Shown here in pieces: positions 44,456 to 53,635 of a stretch of 64,000 nucleotides of DNA. The notes below the pieces were generated by a model, which had not been told where the DNA came from, searched no databases, and saw nothing but the letters and a program-made list of their open reading frames with translations. Both the position numbers and the translations under genes were made by a program. The number at the start of each line of letters is the position of its first letter. Position 1 is the first letter of the stretch. The stretch comes from Dactylosporangium roseum (GTDB lineage: Bacteria; Actinomycetota; Actinomycetes; Mycobacteriales; Micromonosporaceae): positions 2,285,001-2,349,000 of the forward strand of contig NZ_CP073721.1 in assembly GCF_025264685.1 (NCBI RefSeq), written 5' to 3'.

Positions 44456-45232
44456 ATGGCGCTCATTGCTCACCTCAGCGACCCGCACATCACGACCGGG
44501 CCGCTCGCCGCCGAGCCGGCCGCCGGGCTCTACCGGGCCCTCACCAGGGTCCTCGCCCTCGAGCCGCGGCCCGACTGCGTCGTCATCACCGGCGACCTCG
44601 CCGACCGGGGCGAGGCCGGCGAATACGCGGCGCTCCGGCAACTCCTGAGCCACTACCCGATCCCGGTCCACCTCGCGGCCGGCAACCACGACCGCCGCGA
44701 ACCGCTCCTGGCGACGCTCGGGCTGTCCGCGACCACCTACGTCGCCGACCACTCCGGATTCTCGGTCGTCGTCCTCGACTCGCTCGCGCCGGAGCTCGCC
44801 GACGGCGGGCAGCTCGGCGCCGAGCAGCTCGACTGGCTCGACCGGGCGCTCGCCGAGCGGTCCGGCGTGCCGGTTCTCGTCGGCCTGCACCACCCGCCGA
44901 TCCGGGTCGGCATCCCGGGGATGGACGAGATCCGGCTGGTCGACGGGGACGCCCTCGCCGGGGTGGTCGCCCGGCACCCGAGCGTCGTCCGGGTCCTCAC
45001 CGGGCACCTGCACCGGGTCGTCACCGCCGGGTTCGCCGGGACGACGCTGACCGTCGCGCCCAGCACGTACCGGCAGGTCGACCTCGGGATGCGCGAGGGC
45101 CGGCCGGTCGGCTTCGTCGACGAACCGGCCGGTTTCCTGCTCCACTGGCTGGACGGTGACGGCGCCGGGGCGGCCTGTGTCACCCACACCGTGCCGACCG
45201 GCCACACCGCCGCGCCCGTCGTCGCGTACTAG
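44456..45232 (+). CDS. Metallophosphoesterase, CpdA-like cyclic-nucleotide phosphodiesterase
   Basis: A 258-residue class III phosphodiesterase. The metal-site motifs are complete: SDPHI (DxH), ITGDLADRG (GDxxD), GNHDRRE (GNHD), HHPPI and TGHLHR (GHxH). Relatives hydrolyse cAMP or other phosphodiesters. ATG 44456 is 63 bp after the response regulator; it may be in the same transcript. No signal peptide is present. Confidence 0.9.
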   Translation: MALIAHLSDPHITTGPLAAEPAAGLYRALTRVLALEPRPDCVVITGDLADRGEAGEYAALRQLLSHYPIPVHLAAGNHDRREPLLATLGLSATTYVADHSGFSVVVLDSLAPELADGGQLGAEQLDWLDRALAERSGVPVLVGLHHPPIRVGIPGMDEIRLVDGDALAGVVARHPSVVRVLTGHLHRVVTAGFAGTTLTVAPSTYRQVDLGMREGRPVGFVDEPAGFLLHWLDGDGAGAACVTHTVPTGHTAAPVVAY

Positions 45233-45354
45233 CGCGGGGGACCTAACGGGGGATACCGGCCTGGCACGTTTCCGGGATTTTGACCGCCCCGCCCGCCCGT
45301 ACCGTGAATGACACCAGCGCATCACCACGAAGACGCATCCGAGAGGACCACCCC

Positions 45355-45756
45355 ATGAGCGAGTACGGCGAGATCGAGATGAGCGAAGGCCACGGCAGCC
45401 TGGCCGAGGTCCACGCCGAGAGCGGCAGCGAGCAGGACTACCAGTCGCAGTACGGCATCCTCGAACAGGAGCACCAGAGCTACGAGCACGAGGAGTTCGA
45501 GAACATCCGCCACATCGAGTACACCGATGCGGCCGGCAACCACTACGAGGTCACCGAGTACACGCGCTACGAGCACACCGAGATCGAGCAGGAGCACACC
45601 TTCGCCGCCTACGGCGAGGAGGGCGGCTCCGCCGGCTTCTCGGCGGGCGAGACCGCGGAGGTCGCCGAGATCGACAGCATCACGTCGCGGCTCGAGAACT
45701 TCCTCACCAGCGGGGGCTTCGTGAGCAACAACGAGATCTCGGACTCGAGCGCCTGA
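45355..45756 (+). CDS. Highly acidic Glu/His/Tyr-rich protein of unknown function
   Basis: A 133-residue protein not recognised as any family. ATG 45355 follows GAGAGGA. It has an extreme composition: very rich in Glu, His, Tyr and Gln and almost free of Arg and Lys (QSYEHEEFENIRHIEYTDAA, EYTRYEHTEIEQEHTFA). The C-terminal 35 residues look different (ITSRLENFLTSGGFVSNN) and may form a short amphipathic helix. There is no signal peptide or membrane helix. The composition suggests metal (Ca/Zn/Ni) or polycation binding. A strong terminator follows, so it is probably monocistronic. Confidence 0.75.
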   Translation: MSEYGEIEMSEGHGSLAEVHAESGSEQDYQSQYGILEQEHQSYEHEEFENIRHIEYTDAAGNHYEVTEYTRYEHTEIEQEHTFAAYGEEGGSAGFSAGETAEVAEIDSITSRLENFLTSGGFVSNNEISDSSA

Positions 45757-45790
45757 CCCGTCCACCCCGGATGCGGTGCCGATGCGCTCC

Positions 45791-45822
45791 GAACGCCGGC
45801 CGGCGAGAGCCGGCCGGCGTTC
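45791..45822. terminator. Strong intrinsic-type hairpin
   Basis: Arms GAACGCCGGCCGGC (45791-45804) and GCCGGCCGGCGTTC (45809-45822) are perfect complements around GAGA. It lies 35 bp after the acidic-protein stop; no T-tract follows. Confidence 0.85.
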
Positions 45823-45925
45823 GGCGTGGGTCAACAGGCCCGCGCGACGACGGACGGTTGTCAACCGATTTCGGACCGAAATATGAGCAGCGCTCGGCGG
45901 CGGCGATGACGGAGACTGCGATCCC

Positions 45926-47044
45926 ATGAACCCAGACGGCACCGGCAGGACGATCGGCTCCGAGCCCGACCCCGACGAGTGGCACTACCTGCCGACCCGC
46001 ACCCGCGCCGGCGCGCTGCAACGCGGCCTCGGCCGGGGCGCGTTCCGGGCCAGGTTCGACCCCGCCGGCCCCGACCTGGTGAACGCGTGCATCCGCCGCG
46101 ACCACCGCTGGCTCTCGACCTGCGACGAGCGCGGCACCTACCTCGCCCGCCTCGTCCGCGACCTCGGCCTGCCGGTCGGCCCGCTCGTGTCGCGGCTCTA
46201 CACCGCCGACGACGAGGACAACGAGTTCACGCACGTCCTGGAGGTCCTCACCGCCCTGGGCAGGGCCGAGGTCGACGAGGTGATCGGGAGTCTGCGGCGG
46301 TACGTGCGGATCGGCCCCAACTGGTCCGGCGCCCTCGAGGCCATCGCCCGGAGCTGGCCGGCGAACTGGTGGGACGACCTCCTCCCGGCGGCGATGGACC
46401 GGCTCGGCACCGCCGGCGACCACGACCTGCGATGGGCGGGCCTGCCGTGGACCGACTGGACCGGGCGGGACGAGCGCCTCCGCGCCGCCCGCTCGCACGA
46501 CGCCGCGCAAGCCGGCACCGACCAGCACGACGCCCCCGATCCCGGTCCGGGCGCCGTGCCCGCGGCCCGGGCCTGGGCGGCCGAGCCCGGCTCCGGCCGG
46601 TACTGGCTCGCCCTCACCGTCCTCGCCCGGCACGGCGACGAGTCCGACAGCCCGGCCCTGCTGGCCGGACTGGACTGGCTGGACCGCCGCCCCGACGACC
46701 TGTGCGGCTACGACCGGCTGATCGACGGCCTGGTCCGCATCGGCGGCGAGCCCGCGCGGGCCGCCCTGCCCCGGATCCGCCGCCTGTGGTTCAGCCCGCA
46801 CTCCCATGAGCGCGCCTCCTACCTGCGGGCCCGCCTGGCGCTGGAGCCCGAGGAGTGCGCCGGCGCCCTGACCGAGGGACTGTGGGACTGCGAGGCGGCC
46901 GTCCGGCTGCTCGCCGTCCGGCACGTGCCGGTCGACGCCCGGACGAAACCCCGCCTGACCTACCTCCGCGACGACTCGATCGAGACCCCCGAGGTGCGGG
47001 AGGCCGCCGCCGAGCGCCTCATGCTCGAGGCGTCGGCAGCCTGA
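45926..47044 (+). CDS. Hypothetical protein, HEAT-like helical repeats
   Basis: A 372-residue soluble protein built of helical segments (EFTHVLEVLTALGRAEVDEV, YDRLIDGLVRIGGEPARAAL, CEAAVRLLAVRHVPVDARTK). The recurring pattern suggests HEAT/ARM-like repeats. A linker at about residues 190-215 is Asp/Pro/Ala-rich. There is no signal peptide and no catalytic motif. Start is ATG 45926. Function unknown. Confidence 0.65.
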   Translation: MNPDGTGRTIGSEPDPDEWHYLPTRTRAGALQRGLGRGAFRARFDPAGPDLVNACIRRDHRWLSTCDERGTYLARLVRDLGLPVGPLVSRLYTADDEDNEFTHVLEVLTALGRAEVDEVIGSLRRYVRIGPNWSGALEAIARSWPANWWDDLLPAAMDRLGTAGDHDLRWAGLPWTDWTGRDERLRAARSHDAAQAGTDQHDAPDPGPGAVPAARAWAAEPGSGRYWLALTVLARHGDESDSPALLAGLDWLDRRPDDLCGYDRLIDGLVRIGGEPARAALPRIRRLWFSPHSHERASYLRARLALEPEECAGALTEGLWDCEAAVRLLAVRHVPVDARTKPRLTYLRDDSIETPEVREAAAERLMLEASAA

Positions 47045-47052
47045 CGATCACC

Positions 47053-47670
47053 TCACACGACGATCACCATCGCGGCGAGGACCTCACGCAGCCGCTCGCC
47101 CGGTGGCGGCAGTCCGGGGGAGCCGGCGCCGCCGAACAGCATCGCCAGCAGGACCTCGTCGCGCGTCCACAGGCACAGCGCCGACGCGTTCCCGTACCCG
47201 TCTCCGGTGATGCCCGCACACTCGGCGAGGCCGCCGACCTGCCCCGGGTCCACCGCCGCGGCGGCGCCGACCGCGGCGCCGCCCAGTTGCGCCAGCCACG
47301 CGTCCCGAAAACCGGTGAGCAGGCCGCGGTCGTCGGCGCGCCCGATCGCCGGGCCGCTGCCGCCCCACACGACCAACGTGCCCGTCCCGTCGCCGTAGGC
47401 CGCCGCGTAGGCGGTGTCCGCGCCCAGGTCGAGCGCCTGTTGCCGCAGCTCCAGGTCGGCGGGGAGCGGGACCTGGGTCATCGTCCCGATCGCTTCGGGC
47501 AGCACGACGTCGAGGCGCTTGCCGAGGACCAGGTCGGTGGAGAGCAGCACGACGAGGACGAGGACCCCGCAGATGCCGATGCCGGCCGCCCAGACGACGG
47601 CGCGGGCCGTCGACGCGGGATGGTTCGACTCCGCCGGGATCCGGGTGAGGTCCACCACGTCCCTGCTCAC
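47053..47670 (-). CDS. Hypothetical single-pass membrane protein
   Basis: A 205-residue protein with a short cytoplasmic N-terminus, one transmembrane helix (about residues 26-46, AAGIGICGVLVLVVLLSTDL) and an extracytoplasmic domain with two cysteines (ECAGITGDGYG, ALCLWTRDE) that may form a disulfide. GTG 47670 is used because further upstream sequence is not protein-like. No family is recognised. It converges on the HEAT-like gene with an 8-bp gap. Confidence 0.65.
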   Translation of the reverse strand: MSRDVVDLTRIPAESNHPASTARAVVWAAGIGICGVLVLVVLLSTDLVLGKRLDVVLPEAIGTMTQVPLPADLELRQQALDLGADTAYAAAYGDGTGTLVVWGGSGPAIGRADDRGLLTGFRDAWLAQLGGAAVGAAAAVDPGQVGGLAECAGITGDGYGNASALCLWTRDEVLLAMLFGGAGSPGLPPPGERLREVLAAMVIVV

Positions 47671-47973
47671 GTAGGGCAAGATACGGCACGGGCGCGAGCG
47701 GCGGGGGCCGCCACCGCCGCGGGTCTGCCACCGGTCTGCCACGGCGCTGTCGTGCGGACGACACCGCGCCGCAAGTGCGCGCCAAGCGAACGCCAAGCGG
47801 GTTCGTCGATCCTGTCCTCAGCACCACTTGAAGGGATCACCGAGATCCTCGAACCACCACCTCGGCCGGCCGGGCCCGCGCCCGGCGCCGACGACCATAG
47901 AGAGATGTTGATCAGAACGATGCGGTACCGCTGAGCCTGGTGGGCGGCCCCTCCCCCGATGCCGCTCACCACC
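47671..47973. other. 303-bp interval without a gene
   Basis: This lies between two minus-strand genes and should contain the promoter of the membrane protein ending at 47053. I see only a short inverted sequence (GGCCGGCCGGGCC, about 47870) and a small direct repeat (GTCTGCCACCG/GTCTGCCACGG, about 47731-47750). No open frame has a coding pattern or a ribosome site. Confidence 0.5.
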
Positions 47974-48237
47974 TCAGCCGGTGAACAGCAGCAGGCCGGT
48001 CACCGGGTAGACCACCATCAGCCCCGAGCAGCGGCACCCGGTGACCTGCTCGGCCGTCAGGTCCTGGTACGTCGGCCGCGCCGCATACGCCGAGGCCGAG
48101 ACCGGCGCGACCGACGGCGCGGTCATCCGGGCCTTCGTGGCGTCCGGCGCGTCGCCGCAGCCGGCCGCACCGGAGGCGAGCGCGAGACTGGCGAGCGCGA
48201 GACCGGCGAGCGCGAGCAGGGAACGGGAGCGGATCAT
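47974..48237 (-). CDS. Small putative lipoprotein
   Basis: An 87-residue protein with a lipoprotein signal (basic MIRSRS, hydrophobic core, lipobox GAAGC; lipid Cys about residue 27). The mature part of about 60 residues contains two further cysteines close together (TGCRCSG) near the hydrophobic C-terminus. No family is recognised. ATG 48237. Just upstream (48275-48297) an 8-bp-stem hairpin (CGCTCGTC/GACGAGCG) and a 15-bp-period repeat of GTCACGCC lie in the leader. Confidence 0.6.
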   Translation of the reverse strand: MIRSRSLLALAGLALASLALASGAAGCGDAPDATKARMTAPSVAPVSASAYAARPTYQDLTAEQVTGCRCSGLMVVYPVTGLLLFTG

Positions 48238-48345
48238 CGCGGGACCTCCGGGTCTGTCACGCCACTTGTCACGCCGCTCGTCACGTCACGACGAGCGTCA
48301 CCTCGTTGGTGTCGGTCGTGGTGCTGATCGGCGCCCGGGCTTGAG

Positions 48346-49278
48346 CTACCCGGCGAGCGCGGTCCAGGTGTCGTACCGGTGCACCGCGATGCCCGCGAAC
48401 GCCGGGTAACGCTGCGCGGCCGCGTCCACCTCGGCGAGCGTGCGGCGCAGCCGGTCGCCGGAGGTGCCGTGGAAGCTGCAGTACGCGCAGTCCCCGAGCG
48501 GCTGGGTCTCCGCCGCCAGGCGGGCCGGCTTCGCCGCCTTCGCGGCCCGGTCGAGCAGGTCACCGGCGACGCCGAGCATCGAGTTCGCGCCGGTCGCGGT
48601 GGTGCGGTAGCTCATCACCGTGACGGCGTCGGCCCGCTCCAGCACGGCGTCGGCGAGCGTGGCGCCTTCGCCTGGCGGCGCTGCGACGGTCGGGAGCCAG
48701 AACGGCACGTCCAGCTCCAGCGGCAGGTCCGTCGCGGCCCGGACCGCGTCCAGGAGGGCGAGGAACCGCGGCACCAGCGACTGCCACGACGGCAGGAGAT
48801 AGGGCTCCACGTCGAGGTGCAGGCGGCGGAAGAGCCCGGTCGCGGCGGCGGCCCGCACCCAGGTCAGCGCGGCGGCGTGGTCGGTCGTCCAGGCCGGCTC
48901 GCCGCCGAGGGCGTCGAGCGTGACACCGGCCTCGTCGCACAGCGCGCGGAGCTGCCGCAGGCGGGCCAGCTCGGCGGCGTCGGCGCGCGGGTCGAAGGAC
49001 ACGAAGATGGTCCGGACGCCGTTGGCGGTGGCCCAGGCGACGACCGGCGCGGGCCGCTCCCGCTCCCACAGCCACATGGCCCGTGTGCCCGGCGGGGCCA
49101 CGGAGGTCTCCGGGGCCGGTGGGGGCAGGCGGAGCGGGGTGGCGGCGACGAGCGACGCGACCACGAGCAGGAGGCTCAGCGCCGCCTGCGCGGCGGCGTT
49201 CCGGCCCCACCAGCGCCGCACCATATCCTGCCGATCGGCGGAACGGCGGGCGATGTGAGCGTGACCTGAGCGGGACAT
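48346..49278 (-). CDS. Membrane-anchored or secreted TIM-barrel-like protein
   Basis: A protein of about 310 residues. After a basic N-terminus one hydrophobic helix (AALSLLLVVASLVAA) anchors or exports it. The remainder resembles a glycoside-hydrolase-like TIM barrel: strands at RAMWLWER, VRTIFVSFDP, LHLDVEPYLL, LELDVPFWLP, DAVTVMSYRT, AGIAVHRYDTW, with acidic residues at strand ends (LDVEP, MSYRT) placed like catalytic carboxylates of GH-18-like folds. The substrate is unknown. ATG 49278 is used, with ATG 49224 nearer the hydrophobic helix. It is divergent from the cobalamin riboswitch. Confidence 0.65.
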   Translation of the reverse strand: MSRSGHAHIARRSADRQDMVRRWWGRNAAAQAALSLLLVVASLVAATPLRLPPPAPETSVAPPGTRAMWLWERERPAPVVAWATANGVRTIFVSFDPRADAAELARLRQLRALCDEAGVTLDALGGEPAWTTDHAAALTWVRAAAATGLFRRLHLDVEPYLLPSWQSLVPRFLALLDAVRAATDLPLELDVPFWLPTVAAPPGEGATLADAVLERADAVTVMSYRTTATGANSMLGVAGDLLDRAAKAAKPARLAAETQPLGDCAYCSFHGTSGDRLRRTLAEVDAAAQRYPAFAGIAVHRYDTWTALAG

Positions 49279-49370
49279 GAGCGCAGTGTGAGCGCGCGCT
49301 GTCGATCGGGTCACGCTCGACGGGGTCGCGTTGACTGTCCCGGGGCGCGTGGGACACGATGACTGCGAGC

Positions 49371-49520
49371 GGTACGCGGAGGAACACCGGTGGAAATCCG
49401 GGACGGTCCCGCCACTGTGACCGGGGAGCCGTCCTCCAGCGCACGGGCCACGGCCGTAACAGGCTGGAAGGCCGGGGGACAGCGGCGATCCGGGAGTCAG
49501 GAGACTCCGGCCGCTTGTTC
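49371..49520 (+). ncRNA. Cobalamin riboswitch
   Basis: The conserved blocks are clear: GGTACGCGGAGGAACAC, GGTGGAAATCCGGGACGG, CCCGCCACTGTGACCGGGGA near 49391-49427, and the B12 box GTCAGGAGACTCCGGCC at about 49496-49512. It lies just upstream of the chelatase gene. A GC-rich hairpin (GCGGG/CCCGC, about 49533-49549) between aptamer and start is a candidate expression platform near the ribosome site. By family knowledge, cobalamin binding should shut off the downstream cob operon. Confidence 0.95.
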
Positions 49521-49562
49521 AGCCAGCACCTTGCGGGCGCGGACCCGCCGAAGGGATGTGTC

Positions 49563-51644
49563 GTGACCCCGCCGTATTCGTTCTCGGCCGTGGTCGGCCT
49601 CGCCGACCTGCGCCTGGCGCTCCTGCTCACCGCCGTTTCACCGGCGATCGGGGGCGTCCTCGTCCGGGGCGAGAAGGGCACCGCCAAGTCGACCGTCGTG
49701 CGGGCCCTGGCCGCACTGCTGCCCGAGGTCGCGGTGGTGAACGGCTGCCGCTTCGCCTGCGACCCGGCGGCGCCCGACCCGGAGTGCCCGGACGGGCCGC
49801 ACGCCCTGGACGCGTCCGGCGGCCGCGGCACCCGCCGCCGCTCGGCCCTCGTAGAGTTGCCGGTCAGCGCCACGGAGGACCGGGTCGTCGGCACGCTCGA
49901 CCTGCAGCGTGCCCTGGCCGAGGGGGTCAAGGCGTATGAGCCGGGCCTCCTCGCGGCGGCGCACCGCGGCGTCCTGTATGTCGACGAGGTCAACCTGCTC
50001 CCCGACCATCTTGTCGACCTGCTCCTCGACGCCGCCGCGATGGGCCGCGCCCACGTCGAGCGCGACGGGGTGTCGGTGAAGCACGCGGCGCGGTTCCTGC
50101 TCGTCGGCACCATGAACCCGGAGGAGGGGGAGCCCCGGCCGCAGTTGGTCGACCGGTTCGGGCTCGTCGTCGGCGTGAGCGCCCCGCAGGAGGCGGCGCC
50201 GCGCGCGGAGGTGGTGCGGCGGCGGCTCGCCTACGAGACCGACCCGGCCGCCTTCGCGGCGCGCTTCGCCGAGGACGACGCCCGGCTCGCCGCCCGGATC
50301 GTCACCGCCCGCGCCCTGCTGCCCGGGGTGGCGCTGCCCGACGGGGAGCTGGACCGGATCGCGCGGATCTGCCTCGCGTACCGGGTCGACGGTCTGCGGG
50401 CGGACATCGTCGTGGCGCGGACCGCGGTGGCGCTCGCGGCGTGGCACGGGCGACCCACGGTCACGCGCACGGACGTGCGCGACGCGGCCCGGCTGGCGCT
50501 GCCGCACCGGCGGCGCAGGGATCCGCTCGACCCGCCCGGCGCCGACCTCGAGCGCCTGGAGGAGATCCTCGAGCAGGAGGCGCCCGACGAGGAACCACCG
50601 GCCGGCGGCGGCCCCGACACGGGCCCGGACCCCGGCCCTTCCGGCGGCCCGGCGGACGGCTCGGACGGCGGCTCGGACGGCGGCCCGAGTGACGGCCCCA
50701 CTGACGGCCCGGATGATGGCCCGGACGGCGGTCCCGGTGCGGGGCCGGGCGGCCCGGACGGCAGCGGCCGGGATCCGGATCCGCGCGGCGGCGCCGGTCC
50801 CGCCGCGGACAGCGTCGGTCCAGGGCACCCGCCCGCGGACTCCGGGGAATCCGAAGGCACCGGTGACGCTGTGCGGGCACCGTCGGCGGCGGCGTTCGCC
50901 GGAGTGCCGTACCGGCCGCGGCTGCTCACCGTCGCCGGGCGGGCGAACGGGCAGCCCGGCTCGCACGCCGGACGGCGCTCCCCGGCCCTCTCGCGGCACG
51001 GCCGGGTCGTCCGCTCGCGCCGCCCGCTCGGCGGCAAGCTCACCAGCCTTCACCTGCCCGACACGGTGCGGGCGGCGGCCCTGCGCGGTGCCCGCGCGGT
51101 CACGGCCGACGACGTGCGCGAGGCGGTGAAGGTCGGCAGAGAGGCCAACCTGGTGCTGTTCGTCGTGGACGCCTCGGGGTCGATGGCGGCGCGGCAGCGG
51201 ATGAGCGTGGTGAAGACGGCCGTGCTGTCGTTGCTCCGCGACGCGTACCAGCGGCGGGACAAGGTCGGCATGATCACCTTCCGGGGCCGGCAGGCCACGA
51301 CGGTCCTCGAGCCGACCGCGAGCCACGAGGTCGGCGTCCTGCGCCTGGCGGAGCTGCGCACCGGCGGGCGCACGCCGCTCGCGGCCGGGCTGCGGCAGGC
51401 GGCCCGCACGCTCCACGGCGAGCGGCGGCGCGACGCCCGCCGCCGCGCCCTGCTCGTCGTGGTCACCGACGGCCGGTCGACCGACGGTCCCGACCCGCTG
51501 ACCGTCGCGCCCCTGCTCGCCGGGGTCGCCACGGTCGTGGTCGACTGCGAGTCCGGCCCGATCCGCCTGGGCCTGGCCCAGCGCCTGGCCCGGGCACTCG
51601 ACGCCTCGTGCGTCCCGCTGGCCGCGCTACAGGACAGGAGCTGA
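49563..51644 (+). CDS. Cobaltochelatase subunit, fused AAA ATPase and vWA (ChlI-ChlD type)
   Basis: A 693-residue protein combining the ATPase and vWA subunits that work with CobN to insert cobalt into hydrogenobyrinate diamide. The AAA domain has Walker A GEKGTAKST (about residue 37) and Walker B LYVDEVNLL, with TMNPEEGEPRPQLVDRFG. A very Gly/Pro/Asp-rich linker (about 340-440, many GPDG/GSDG units) leads to the vWA domain with MIDAS DASGSMA near 536. GTG 49563 follows GAAGGG. CobN is not in the window. Confidence 0.92.
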   Translation: MTPPYSFSAVVGLADLRLALLLTAVSPAIGGVLVRGEKGTAKSTVVRALAALLPEVAVVNGCRFACDPAAPDPECPDGPHALDASGGRGTRRRSALVELPVSATEDRVVGTLDLQRALAEGVKAYEPGLLAAAHRGVLYVDEVNLLPDHLVDLLLDAAAMGRAHVERDGVSVKHAARFLLVGTMNPEEGEPRPQLVDRFGLVVGVSAPQEAAPRAEVVRRRLAYETDPAAFAARFAEDDARLAARIVTARALLPGVALPDGELDRIARICLAYRVDGLRADIVVARTAVALAAWHGRPTVTRTDVRDAARLALPHRRRRDPLDPPGADLERLEEILEQEAPDEEPPAGGGPDTGPDPGPSGGPADGSDGGSDGGPSDGPTDGPDDGPDGGPGAGPGGPDGSGRDPDPRGGAGPAADSVGPGHPPADSGESEGTGDAVRAPSAAAFAGVPYRPRLLTVAGRANGQPGSHAGRRSPALSRHGRVVRSRRPLGGKLTSLHLPDTVRAAALRGARAVTADDVREAVKVGREANLVLFVVDASGSMAARQRMSVVKTAVLSLLRDAYQRRDKVGMITFRGRQATTVLEPTASHEVGVLRLAELRTGGRTPLAAGLRQAARTLHGERRRDARRRALLVVVTDGRSTDGPDPLTVAPLLAGVATVVVDCESGPIRLGLAQRLARALDASCVPLAALQDRS

Positions 51645-51650
51645 TCAGAC

Positions 51651-52253
51651 ATGCCCCAGGGCAAGGTCGACCACGTCCCCGACGACGGGCTCACCACGCG
51701 GCAGCGGCGCCGCCAGCACGTCCTCGCCGTCCACACCGGACAGGGCAAGGGCAAGTCGACCGCCGCGTTCGGCATGGCGCTGCGCGCCTGGAGCGCCGGC
51801 TGGCCGATCGCCGTGTTCCAGTTCGTGAAGAGCCCCAAGTGGCGGGTCGGCGAGGAGACGGCGCTCAAGGCGCTCGGCGAGACCGGCAAGGGCGGTCCCG
51901 TCGTCTGGCACAAGATGGGCGAGGGCTGGTCCTGGATCCAGCGCCCCGGCACCGAGCGCGACCACGCCGTCGAGGCCGCCGAGGGCTGGGCGCAGATCAA
52001 GCGTGACCTCGCCGAGGAGGCGTACCGGTTCTACGTGCTCGACGAGTTCACCTATCCGATCAAGTGGGGCTGGGTCGACATCGCCGACGTCGTCGCGACG
52101 CTGCGCGACCGGCCCGGCAACCAGCACGTCGTCGTCACCGGTCGCGACGCGCACCCGGACCTGGTCGAGATCGCCGACCTGGTCACCGACATGACGAAGG
52201 TGAAGCACCCCATGGATGCCGGCCGGAAGGGTCAGCAGGGCATCGAATGGTAG
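51651..52253 (+). CDS. cobO: Cob(I)yrinic acid a,c-diamide adenosyltransferase
   Basis: A 200-residue CobO/BtuR/CobA-type ATP:corrinoid adenosyltransferase. The P-loop is GQGKGKST (about residue 28) with HTGQGKGKSTAAFGMALRAW around it, plus FVLDEF-type YVLDEFTYPIKWGW and VTGRDAHPDLVEIADLVTDM. It transfers the adenosyl group from ATP to reduced corrinoid. ATG 51651 is 6 bp after the chelatase stop. Its end overlaps cobB by 7 bp. Confidence 0.96.
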   Translation: MPQGKVDHVPDDGLTTRQRRRQHVLAVHTGQGKGKSTAAFGMALRAWSAGWPIAVFQFVKSPKWRVGEETALKALGETGKGGPVVWHKMGEGWSWIQRPGTERDHAVEAAEGWAQIKRDLAEEAYRFYVLDEFTYPIKWGWVDIADVVATLRDRPGNQHVVVTGRDAHPDLVEIADLVTDMTKVKHPMDAGRKGQQGIEW

Positions 52254-53635
52254 CCCGTCTCGTCATCGCGGCACCCGCCTCCGGGCACGGCAAGACCACC
52301 GTCGCGACCGGGCTGCTCGCCGCGTTCGCCGCGCGCGGGCTCACGGTCGCGCCGTTCAAGGTCGGCCCCGACTACATCGACCCCGGCTACCACACGCTCG
52401 CCGCCGGCCGGCCCGGGCGCAACCTCGACCCGGTGCTGGTGGGGGAGGAACGCGTCGGGCCGCTGTTCGCCCACGGCTCGGCGGGTGCCGGCCTCGCCGT
52501 CGTCGAAGGTGTGATGGGGCTGTTCGACGGCCGCACCGGGTGGGGCGAGTTCGGCTCCACCGCGCACGTCGCGCGCCTGCTCGCCGCGCCCGTCGTCCTC
52601 GTCGTCGACGCCACGGCGCAGGCCCGGTCGATCGCCGCGGTGATCCACGGCTTCCGGTCGTTCGGCGACACCCTGCACATCGCCGGCGTGATCCTCAACC
52701 GGGTCGGCTCCGACCGGCACGAGCAGATCCTGCGGGACGCCTGCGCGGAGGTCGGCACGCCCGTCCTCGGCGTGCTGCGCCGCCACGACGCCGTCGCCGC
52801 GCCGTCCCGGCACCTCGGGCTGGTCCCGGTGGTCGAGCGGGCGGCCGAGGCGACCGCGTCGGTCGACGCGCTGGCCGCCCTGGTCGCCGGCAGCGTCGAC
52901 CTCGACGCGGTGCTGGCCGTCGCCCGCGGCGCGATGCCGTTCGCCGCCGAGCCGTGGTCGCCCGAGATCGCTGTGCCCGGGAGCGCCGTGCCCGGGGCCG
53001 CCGCGCCCGTGCCCGGCCGTCCGGTCGCCGCGCCCGTGGCCGGGCGGCCGGTCGTCGCCGTCGCGGGCGGGGCCGCGTTCTCGTTCGGGTATGCCGAGAC
53101 GGTCGAGCTGCTCGCCGCCGCCGGCGCCGAGGTCGTCACCGTCGACCCGCTCCGGGACGAGCGGCTGCCGGACGGCACGCGGGCGCTGGTCGTCGGCGGG
53201 GGGTTCCCCGAGGTGTACGCCGAACAGCTCGCCGCCAACGCACCGCTGCGCGCCGCCGTGGCCCGGCTCGCCGCGGCCGGCGGCCCGATCGCCGCCGAAT
53301 GCGCCGGCCTGCTGTGGCTGTGCCGCTCCCTCGACGGGCGGCCGATGTGCGGGGTCCTCGACGCCGAGGCGGTGATGACCCCGCGGCTCACGCTCGGCTA
53401 CCGCGACGCGGTCGCCGTCGCCGACAGTGTCCTCGCCCCGGCCGGCACACGGGTCAGCGGCCACGAGTTCCACCGCACCGCCGTCACCCCGCCCGCCGGC
53501 ACGACCCCCGCCTGGGCGTGGCAGCCCGGCACCCGCGACGGGTTCGTCTCCGGTTCCGTGCACGCGTCCTACCTGCACCTGCACTGGGCCGGTGCGCCGG
53601 GACTGGCCTACCGGCTGGTGGCGTCATGCGCCTGA
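52247..53635 (+). CDS. cobB: Hydrogenobyrinic/cobyrinic acid a,c-diamide synthase
   Basis: A 462-residue glutamine amidotransferase that amidates the a and c side chains of the corrin ring. The N-terminal ATP-binding domain shows APASGHGKTTVATGLLAAF and FKVGPDYIDPGYH. The C-terminal class I amidotransferase-like domain contains the Cys nucleophile in AAECAGLLWL and a late SGHEFHRTAV. The domains are joined by a variable Val/Pro/Gly/Ala linker (about 243-265). ATG 52247 overlaps cobO. The end overlaps the next gene by 10 bp. Confidence 0.96.
   Translation: MVARLVIAAPASGHGKTTVATGLLAAFAARGLTVAPFKVGPDYIDPGYHTLAAGRPGRNLDPVLVGEERVGPLFAHGSAGAGLAVVEGVMGLFDGRTGWGEFGSTAHVARLLAAPVVLVVDATAQARSIAAVIHGFRSFGDTLHIAGVILNRVGSDRHEQILRDACAEVGTPVLGVLRRHDAVAAPSRHLGLVPVVERAAEATASVDALAALVAGSVDLDAVLAVARGAMPFAAEPWSPEIAVPGSAVPGAAAPVPGRPVAAPVAGRPVVAVAGGAAFSFGYAETVELLAAAGAEVVTVDPLRDERLPDGTRALVVGGGFPEVYAEQLAANAPLRAAVARLAAAGGPIAAECAGLLWLCRSLDGRPMCGVLDAEAVMTPRLTLGYRDAVAVADSVLAPAGTRVSGHEFHRTAVTPPAGTTPAWAWQPGTRDGFVSGSVHASYLHLHWAGAPGLAYRLVASCA

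Noticed and set aside
49359-49562. N-terminal extension of the chelatase gene through the riboswitch
   Set aside because: The frame is open, but it would translate the conserved riboswitch; GTG 49563 with a ribosome site gives the normal N-terminus.
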